DNA from: Aphrophora alni
Taxonomy: Eukaryota; Arthropoda; Insecta; Hemiptera; Aphrophoridae
Direction of reading: 5' to 3'
Length of the DNA stretch: 64,000 nucleotides
NCBI GenBank assembly: GCA_963513935.1
Contig: OY740774.1
Coordinates: forward strand, 22,773,949-22,837,948
Shown here: one piece after another, positions 56,550 to 64,000 of the stretch
Position numbering within the stretch: the stretch's first letter is position 1
Layout: every line of letters begins with the position of its first letter
Notes under the pieces: generated by a model
The model's database searches: none
The model's input: only the letters and a program-made list of their open reading frames with translations
What the model was told of the DNA's origin: nothing
Made by a program: the position numbers and the translations under genes

Positions 56550-56839
56550 GTAAGTAGGATTTGTTTTAGATAATAATTGTAGTGATTATTAAAATAGTTG
56601 GTTTAGGCAGCACAGGATTTTCCAGCTACTTATGGGAATATTATAATTTTAATTCAGAGCTTTAAAATATATTTAAATGTGAATTTTAAGGTGCTGATTT
56701 AACATTTTGTGAAAGGTAGTCAATGCCCAGCTCTTCTACATGGCTGTCATATGTCACTTTAGAATGAGACATTTAAACATTTAGTCTAACGAGTGACTAA
56801 GCTTGTCTATCAGACAGAATTTAATATTTCTTTTTGTAA

Positions 56840-57066
56840 ACTTTTGCTTTTTGTGGCTTTGTTCATCATTGCCTAATGAAAAAACAACAAGGTTCAACAA
56901 ATTGCGACCCCTAGACCTATACTCTAATAACATCAGGATTGCTAAAGTTGGTCAAGAGAGACCTGATAAGAAAGTTGAAAGATAATGATCTATGAGAGGT
57001 GTAAATCCAACTAAGATCCTTGGGATTGGGACACCCATTCTCACTATAAGTGAACCTCTGAGAGGT
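56840..57066 (+). repeat. SINE-like dispersed repeat, copy F
   Basis: A member of the family at 15040 with 'gacccctagacctatactct', 'ggtcaagagagacctgata', 'aggtgtaaatccaactaaga' and 'cacccattctcactataagt'. It lies in OATP intron 4. Confidence 0.65.
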
Positions 57067-57069
57067 TTG

Positions 57070-57689
57070 CAAAAATATAAACGGAATAGATTTAGCTATT
57101 CTTTGGAAATCCTTCTATGTATCTGAACAAAGAAAGTAAGTATAGTTTGACTGTATAAAAAAGTTTTACGAGATCACCTTTACTTAAAACTTATTTTTCT
57201 CAAGTATTGAGATGTGTATCATAACAAGTGACCAATTTCTGTAATTCTTTATCATAGAATAAAAATCAATACGGCTGTAGATTTTAGATGTTGTGAGGGT
57301 ATAAATTTCCAAATAAATTTTCAATGTAGGATTAATTACTACATTCTGATTTTAAACTTAAATTTATTCAGACATCTGTCCTCATTTGTATATATATTTA
57401 TTCTTCTGTACAAATTTATAAATGTTATTTCGTGAGTATGAATCAACTCTTGCTATGAAGTAAAATTCCTATACGAGAAAGATGAAAATGGACGACATCC
57501 TAGGACTATTTTGAAAGCTAAAACTACATCTAGTAACCTAAGAAAGGAATCTAGGACTAAAAAATGTAATAAAAAGAAAGAGTCTAAAGAAAAGTACAAA
57601 AATAGGTAATTGTTTACTGTAGGTAGCGCCCCTATTTTAATATATATATTTCATTATTTTTGTACTACATACCTCTCTTTATAAGAATA
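57070..57689. other. OATP intron 4 DNA
   Basis: AT-rich. A short Lys-rich open stretch (about 57463-57609, ...NGRHPRTILKAKTTSSNLRK...) ends in a stop. It has no splice sites fitting the OATP frame, and its origin is unknown. Confidence 0.3.
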
Positions 57690-58625
57690 CAGGTGAGCCT
57701 CGTTAATCCGCATGTACGGTACTCCGAACGCCGCGCTACTCTGAACGGCCTTCAGTTGCCATTTCTTAGAATTCCCATGTCACAACAACGGAAACGTAAA
57801 CAAAGTAAAGAATGTACATTTTTGAGATGAGTCACTAGTCAGGTCATTTCACTGTTAGTACAATACGTTCCGTCATTGCGTACAGTTGCGAGTGCATTGT
57901 GCGATAGTGCGGTTACATTGTGGAGTGATTTTCTTTGTTTTTCATGATGACAACGAAACGAAAACATGTGACTCTAACTTTAAAAGACAAGTGCAAGATT
58001 ATCAAACGACTGGACAATGGAAAATCGACAGTGTTTGACATTAAAACTAAGAGGGATAAGATCATATGTCACTGTTCTCGTACGGAATGCGGTCCGGGAA
58101 AGCGACAAACTTTGAGAACTGTTGAAAATGTGGATGTTGAACAAGCACTTTACACATGGATAGTTCAGCAAAGATCCAAAAACAACATGCTAACCGGTGA
58201 CATTATCGCAGAAAACGCTAGATTTTTCTACAGAGAAATGATGGATAATGATAACTTTCGTGCAAGTAACGGTTGGGTGAGCAATTAAAAAAAACGGTTT
58301 GGAATCAGAGTGCTGAGTTTAACTGGAGAAAAAGTTTTCGAGTGATGAAAGTGCATTTGATATTTTTAAAGAAGAATTCCAAAAAGAAATCTCAGAAAAG
58401 GGACTTAACCAAGAACAGCTTTATAATGTAGACGAGTCGGGCCTTTACTGGAAGTCACTTTCCAGAAAAACTCTTGTAATGGCAGGAGAAAAGGAAGCTC
58501 CCGGGCGGAAAATCAGCAAAGAACGGATAACGTTTTCCCCTTGTTCTAATGCTGCAGGAACTCACAAGTTGCGCATGGCACTGATAAGGGAAAAGCAAAA
58601 ACCCAAGGCCATTTAATAGAATAAC
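57690..58625 (+). pseudogene. Tigger/jerky-type transposase relic
   Basis: The left end CAGGTGAGCCTCGTTAATCC follows a TA. The frame from 57938 reads TTKRKHVTLTLKDKCKIIKR and LDNGKSTVFDIKTKRDKI, the CENP-B type helix-turn-helix, then VDVEQALYTWIVQQRSK and FRASNGW (second DNA-binding domain). The helix-turn-helix is shortened before GKST. After a +1 shift near 58335 it resumes as FKEEFQKEISEKGL, EQLYNVDESGLYWKSL and NAAGTHKLRMALI, the start of the DDE domain (first Asp in NVDESG). The copy stops near 58620 where a mariner fragment begins. It is dead. Confidence 0.85.
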
Positions 58626-59240
58626 ATCTTGGTCCTCTTTGGAACCTAAACACTTATCTCACTGTATCATCCAGTTGTAAAAACAGCTTGCAAATTTATC
58701 TTTTGGAATCCCCATCAACTGCTTAGTCATGTTCTTCTTAATTGTGTTGATTGTCTTATATCTCTTCCCTTTCAATGATTTTTCAGAGTCACAGGGAAAA
58801 AAAGGTCTGGGCTATGGAGGAGAGGGGAAGAGCAACTAGGTGTTTCTAGGTTTTCTATAAAAAACCTGCACAAGATGTAATGAACGGACAGATGTATTGT
58901 TGTGATGAAGTCCCAGCCATCACTTGCCTACAATCTAAGCCATTTTATTCTTACTGCATCTCTCATTTGGTCAAGAACATTTGTGCAGTACTTATTAATC
59001 ATTTGGCTTGGAGGAAGCTATTCATGATAGATAACATCTTCATCATCAAAAATAATGTCAACATGGCCTTAATGTTGCTCTGACTTTGCCACATCATCTC
59101 CGAACATTGAGAACCAGGCGATTTCAATTTGAAAGACTGAGCTTTTGTTTCAGAGTCATGAACAATACACCTACGATTTATCTTCAATTATGACTTTTTT
59201 GAGAAAATGTGAGCAACTGTAAAAAGTTTAAAACAAATTG
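58626..59240 (-). pseudogene. Mariner transposase relic
   Basis: The minus strand reads YDSETKAQSFKLKSPGSQCS, then across shifts a NKYCTNVLDQMRDAV-like block, and near 58690-58790 TIKKNMTKQLMGIPKDKFAS-like sequence, in the order of a mariner transposase from the first catalytic Asp to the C-terminus. It is joined directly to the Tigger relic in opposite orientation. Numerous stops make it dead. Confidence 0.75.
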
Positions 59241-59296
59241 TCAGCAACTATAGATGATATTCCTACTGCTTTCTTGACAAAACCCGGTTATTGAAT

Positions 59297-59515
59297 TTTA
59301 ATGACCAATATCCAGCGTCTGATTCACACAGTACAACTTCTTGAACAGGGTCCATATTATAAAGGTATAAAACTCTTTAACAAGCTACCCAAAATAGATA
59401 GAAGTTTGCCTTTTGGTGCTTTTAGTAATCAAATTAGAAATTTTTTGCTTGAAAAGGTTTACTACTTCGTAACTGAGTATTTAGAAGAGCCAACTTTGGA
59501 GTTTTTATGTTAATT
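59297..59515 (+). pseudogene. LINE ORF2 C-terminal fragment
   Basis: A 70-codon stretch contains LLEQGPYYKGIKLFNKLPKI and FSNQIRNFLLEKVYYFVTEY. This is the typical end of jockey/CR1-type ORF2 proteins (SPYY.G.KL.N.LP.....F...L..FL....FY...E). A 3' tail follows. The rest of the element is absent. Confidence 0.65.
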
Positions 59516-59573
59516 ATTTTTTTTTTTGGTTTTCTCATTTCTATTTTGTTTTAAAATGGTAAATGGTTTGTTG

Positions 59574-61094
59574 TAGAGATGTTACGCCAATAACATAACT
59601 GCTACTTAGTAGCTGCTATTCTAAACAAACAGATTATACCTGCTACTCTATTCTCTAACAAAACGTGTTTGATGTGACTCGTGATTGCAGTCTTAGTCTG
59701 TTACTGTTAGAACTGTTTATGTGTTTCGTTATTACCGAAAACTCCGAATTTCTACAGGCACTAGGCCCATTATGATGCAATGCAACTACCTTACCTGCTA
59801 TGCCCTGCTACTGCTACCAGCTGAAAATTCAAAGTTGTAGATTCTCGTTTCTGATTGGCTGTTCAGTAGCAATAACGGTTAGAGAATTGTTTTGTTATAT
59901 GTTGGAGGTTCAATTTCTGATTTTCTGTTAGTGCTATTTACTACTCATACTGTGGTGTGTTGAATATACAGTAAACCTTTTTTTAAATAGGTTTTGGTAC
60001 TGTTAAAATTTTACAAAATGTTAAAGTTTTGTTGCTTATAACATAAAATAAAAGCATGATGTTATATGTTCAATATGTTTCATTTTATATTAATTATTTA
60101 CTAACATTTAAACTATTATTTAATATTATCAAAATCTGGTAACTATGCATTCTACCCTGGCCTGAAATTTATTTAAGAAAATTGTCATTTTTTTTACTAC
60201 GTACCTTATTTTGAAACAATTAGATCATATTTGATGTTGGAAGACACTTTTGAAGTACAGTACTGAAATATATTAGTTTACTAAGAAATATAATAGTATG
60301 GGATCCAAGTCTGGTGAGGTTACCACAAATGGTAACCTTAAAAACGTTAATATGTATTCACTCGACAATTTATATATTTATATAGTCACCTAACCAGACC
60401 TAATAAAACAAGCAATCACACATTCACTAACTTAACAAATGTAGTCATTAATATTAACTTAGGCATTCGTAACTTGAGCTAGATTTCGTACTTTTATATT
60501 TCTTCTAACGTAATTTATTTTGGTACTTCGAAAGTGTCTTCTGACATCAAATATGATATAATTGTTTCAAAATAAGGTAAGTAGTAAACGATTTAGACAA
60601 TTTTCTTAACAAAATTTCATGTCAGAGTAGAACGCATAATTACCCAAAATCCAAAGTAACTTATTTTTTATGACCAACGTAATAATTTATTTTAAAAATT
60701 TTTATGGCAATACACAAAAACAATTGTATAGCTTATACACAAATAATAGTTACCTTACCTATTGTTTATTTGCCTATCAACTAGAACCTAAAATTAAGAC
60801 ACTAACAATAATTATAAAATATGAATACATTATTTAAATTCTGGTTGTTTTCTAATATTTAAACACATATTTGTTTTTTTTCTTTTCCAAGATTTAGTTT
60901 TACACTTTCCACATTAATAATGGATATGGCTGTTAAAGTGTTTTTGTGATCAGTACTTTTGCAATAACGCTAAAAACAAATTGCAGTTCATCAAATCGCA
61001 GTAACAGTAAATCATGACGAAAAATAACAATTATTTTTCGGTAGCAGTAGCAGTAAGAACTGTTACTTTGAAATAACGACTAGTAACATCTCTA
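59574..61094. mobile_element. hAT-like non-autonomous element
   Basis: Both ends read TAGAGATGTTAC inwards. The flanks GTTTGTTG (59566-59573) and GTTTGTTA (61095-61102) form an 8-bp duplication with one mismatch. This end sequence and duplication length are those of hAT elements. No transposase is present. Subterminal TGCTACT/AGTAGC words are frequent on both sides. A large inner inverted repeat occupies its centre. Confidence 0.85.
60136..60655. repeat. Inner foldback with about 160-bp arms
   Basis: Arms at about 60136-60295 and 60495-60655 are reverse complements with scattered mismatches (for example CATATTTGATGTTGGAAGAC and its near-complement GTCTTCTGACATCAAATATG). The centre, about 200 bp, contains a GGTTACC/GGTAACC hairpin near 60318-60338. 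It lies inside the hAT-like element. Confidence 0.75.
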
Positions 61095-61102
61095 GTTTGT
61101 TA

Positions 61103-61790
61103 TATGTTTTGTTTTACGTAATTGTATGTTTATTTTTTTATTATTAGTATGTAGCTTTGAAAACTCACTTATTTGTATGACTCTATCCTGGACCAAAACA
61201 AATGTATTTAGGAAATTAGATAAATAATATAAGAAATTTTAGTCACATGTTCTTCCATCAAAATCTTTGGAACAGTAGTTTTTAAAATGTCACTTTCTAT
61301 TAATTATTCCACTAACATTTGCCAAGTTTTGTGAATTGCAAAAATAGTTCAAAATTTTTACGTTAACGAAGGTCTTTCAAATTTTTTTCTGGTTGTTGAA
61401 GTCTTTCTAAAATGTCTTCAAATCCTTCTGAATAGTTGTCGCATATGCAGGTTTCGTCAAAATTGTAAGGATATTCCTTAATCTACAGCCACTAAGAATA
61501 TGACAGTAACACAATATATATATTGTTATTTAATGATATCTGACAACCAAGTGAATGTAGTTTCACGTGTATGTTAGTGTTTGTTTACAAATATGCAGAA
61601 AAGCCCCTGATTGGCTGCGACATTGCATTGAAGCAATGCAAACTGTTCTTTTCATATGTAAATGAATGGATATTTTCCGGACATATCTATGTATGTATGA
61701 ATTTAAAATGAACACTTATAAGGTGTGCTGTGGGTCATGATAGATGTTTTAAAAATTGTCTGACAAACATAACTATGATGAATTAACTTT
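61103..61790. other. OATP intron 4 DNA
   Basis: AT-rich sequence. A block at 61250-61480 vaguely resembles mariner flank sequence, but I could not read a domain. No gene. Confidence 0.3.
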
Positions 61791-61799
61791 TCTTTCCAC

Positions 61800-62170
61800 T
61801 CTGCAGTTTCACATACAAACAAACCAGAGTACATACATAGGGCTAGATATAATCTAAGGGAAACACACAACTTAAGCTTTTCAAAACGTAGGCTTGCTCA
61901 TACTACTGAATCATACAACAATTTCCTGTACCATCCTCCACAACTGTTTTCCACAGAAAATTTAAATAATAACAGAAGAAGGGTCTTTAAAAAAATAATT
62001 AAATCAAAATAATTTTTATTCCTAAGAAGAATTCAGCCATCAATGGAATAACAGAATATTTTATTTCTTTTTCCTGTTTAAATGTTTAATGTTTGTTTTA
62101 CTAATGTATTTTATATAGAAGAAGGCTTATACAATGAATATCACCTCCTGGTTACTGAATAAATAAATAA
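61800..62170 (+). pseudogene. LINE 3' end fragment
   Basis: Broken frames with 'TQLKLFKT', 'SSTTVFHRKFK' and a short AT-rich tail ending in AATAAATAAATAAAT look like the 3' end of a CR1/jockey-like LINE. Sequence support is weak apart from the simple-repeat tail. Confidence 0.35.
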
Positions 62171-62398
62171 ATACTTGCCATTCATTTCAAAGTATTGCTT
62201 GACGGCTGCAATAAAATGAAAATTGGGTAATTAAAAATTAATTTGAATTAAACCTAAAAATTAAAAAAAAAAATCTTATAGATTCACTCCCCTTGTAAAT
62301 TCAGATTAAATTAAATTAATTAGTTTTATGGCTGATGACACAAAACTTTATATATTTATATAGAAATTTATATATTTCTTGCACATTTTATATTTCAG

Positions 62399-62539
62399 CA
62401 ATATCTGTTTGTTTACGTATGCTTGGACCTACATTTGGAAATATTCTTGCTTCATATGCCTTGGAGTTGTACATTGATCCTTCACTAACACCTAGAATTA
62501 CTTCCAGTGATCCAAGATGGATTGGGGCTTGGTGGTTTG
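62399..62539 (+). CDS. OATP/SLCO transporter, exon 5 (family signature)
   Basis: 141 nt, phase 1-1, acceptor TATTTCAG, donor GTAAGA at 62540. It encodes the fifth helix (AISVCLRMLGPTFGNILASY) and a loop ending ITSSDPRWIGAWWF plus one base of Gly. D-x-RW-I-GAWW-x-G is the OATP family signature, placed before the sixth helix. Up to here the joined protein is about 271 residues, a little under half of a usual 650-750 residue OATP; the rest lies beyond the window. Confidence 0.97.
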
Positions 62540-63999
62540 GTAAGAAAAAGAGTTAAATCACTTAGCTATAAATGAATGTTTAACTATGTAATTTGTATAT
62601 AAACAGCGCAGCCTTGCTTGCTTGAAAGTCGGGCTAATTATATTTCAAACATAGAAAGGAAAATCTATAACCACATCATTTACTAAGCCATTTGATATTT
62701 AGCTTTCTAAACTAACATTCAAAATAGATATAAACAATAATAAAAGAACAAAAATCATAAACATTCTTTAATAACTGCATGAATATACATTGTAAACACA
62801 TCTGTCATTTGTATCAGTTAACAACAGAACAATTAATGTACCCTCAAGGGATCACTTTAGTGAGTAAAGGCTTGGAAATCCCGAGGGTAACTAGCTACCT
62901 TTTTTTCATGTAGCCTTGGCTTATATTTCTCTCTTTATGATCAGGATGGTTGTTCTTTTCCGACCCTGATGCTAGTAGTATGTATTCGAAGGCTAGGGGG
63001 TTTTTATTTTATCTTCTTTTCTAATTTTTTTATAAAGCGATGATGATCAAGAGGTTTTTTGCCTTTAAACGAGTAATAAAAATTATTATTAATATCCTAC
63101 CTTTTTTCTTTTCTTTTTTTCATGAATGATGGGTAAATTTCATAGACAATTGGATGCACTATGCTGAGTATGCTATTTATAGTTATACTATCCCGAGTTG
63201 AATCTTACAGTTGTGTTCCTGAATGTTTTTAATTCCTGTACCATGAGTTATGAGTTTTGGGTGAAGGGAGAATAGTCTGGTTTATAGAAGAGACATGGCA
63301 TGTGGGGAAATACTGTAAGTTCCCACTGCTGCAAATGTAAACATCACACATTATTTTATTAAATATAATAAAATGATGATTAAAATAAGTACATGAACTT
63401 TCTTATTGTTAAACTGTATGTTGTCATTGAAATGTAAACAATATACTGGAAAGTATAGATTTCCTCTTAATTACTAGTAAAAATTGTTAAAACTTCGGAA
63501 CAACTGTAATGAATTTTAAATGTTTTCAATTCTAATTAGTCAATGCATTATCAACTGTGTATACGAGAATGGGCAAGCCTTTTTTTTACCAAATACAACA
63601 CCTTTACAAAAAAATTTGTCAAAATTTCAATTTTATATAGAATTTAGTGAAAATAATGTCACTTAACAAGTACACTCTGAAGAATCACATGGTGTTCAAG
63701 TTTTTTTAATTGTTAAATTTATAAATGTTGAAAAAAATATTTTCTAAAAAATGAATAACAAAAAACTCAAAAATTCTCAATTTGAACTAATTTAACACCA
63801 TAAATTTATGTTATGAATTTTTGTTGTTGTATATGTCTTAAGAGTCCAATTAATTTCAAACAATTTAAAAAAAAAATCACTTAAATTGGTTAATATTTAC
63901 AATTTTTATATTAGTTTTTATAAAATGTGTCAGCACTTGTGTTTTGGAAAGCATTCCGGGTGTAGGAATTCTATAACAGTCTAACCTATCATCATTTAG
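62540..63999 (+). other. OATP intron 5
   Basis: Runs from GTAAGA to an AG at 63998-63999. It contains SINE-like copy G and AT-rich DNA with no gene. The 3' end carries CTAAC (63981-63985), a fit to the branch-point consensus, 13 nt before the acceptor. Confidence 0.6.
62836..63082 (-). repeat. SINE-like dispersed repeat, copy G
   Basis: The minus-strand copy of the family at 15040 contains the complements of the 'cctagccttcgaatac', 'atcagggtcgg' and 'ggcaaaaaacctcttgatca' blocks in order. It is close to full length but diverged at its right third. Confidence 0.6.
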
Positions 64000-64000
64000 G
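64000..64000 (+). CDS. OATP/SLCO transporter, first base of exon 6
   Basis: The window ends CTAACCTATCATCATTTAG then G. If AG at 63998-63999 is the acceptor, the G completes GG- with the G left by exon 5, giving the Gly required by the signature ...GAWW-x-G. This is inferred from phase and signature only. Confidence 0.55.

Noticed and set aside
57463..57609. Lys-rich open stretch in OATP intron 4 as an extra exon
   Set aside because: It ends in a stop, lacks fitting splice sites, and exons 4 and 5 already join in phase without it.

Overview
The window is AT-rich nuclear DNA of an animal, most likely an insect. The reasons are long introns with GT/AG borders, short exons, and a dense load of transposons of types common in insects (mariner, piggyBac-like, hAT, Tigger/pogo-like, Penelope-like, jockey/CR1-like LINEs and one Ty3/Gypsy LTR element). 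I could not assign a species. There is no bacterial gene structure, CRISPR array or rRNA, and I saw no convincing tRNA.

Two host genes lie on the + strand. The first (about 2.6-22.7 kb) is the 3' part of a gene for a coiled-coil protein. Five exons join in a consistent reading frame and end at a TAA at 22345, followed by a 3' UTR with a poly(A) signal at 22677. That UTR carries an 87-bp tandem repeat that is a decayed copy of the protein's own C-terminal coding sequence. The second (28461 to beyond the window) is the 5' half of an organic anion transporting polypeptide gene (OATP/SLCO family). It has an inferred 25-nt first coding exon, four well-supported exons, and an acceptor site exactly at the right edge. 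All of its introns are phase 1. Exon 5 ends in the family signature DPRWIGAWWF.

The most notable object is an apparently complete, very young Ty3/Gypsy retrotransposon (37171-49058) in the second OATP intron, in the same orientation as the gene. It has two 1503-bp LTRs with no difference seen by eye, and a 4-bp target duplication (AGTT). Its gag ORF has an unusually long coiled-coil N-terminus and no zinc knuckle. Its pol ORF (protease, RT, RNase H, integrase) has no usable start codon. Pol appears to be reached through a textbook -1 frameshift signal: GGGAAAC, a 5-nt spacer, then a 9-10 bp stem that may form a pseudoknot. About 3.1 kb without any coding capacity separates pol from the 3' LTR.

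Layout: 0-1.1 kb piggyBac-like MITE; 2.6-22.7 kb coiled-coil gene with intronic mariner, Penelope-like, piggyBac-like and SINE-like insertions; 22.7-28.4 kb intergenic, with a minisatellite and a nested Penelope-like/LINE graveyard holding paired hammerhead-like motifs; 28.4-64 kb OATP gene, whose introns hold a GA microsatellite, piggyBac and LINE relics, the Ty3/Gypsy element, a pogo-like MITE, two hAT elements with 8-bp target duplications, a Tigger/mariner mosaic and several foldback repeats. A family of about 200-250 bp SINE-like repeats occurs seven times across the window.
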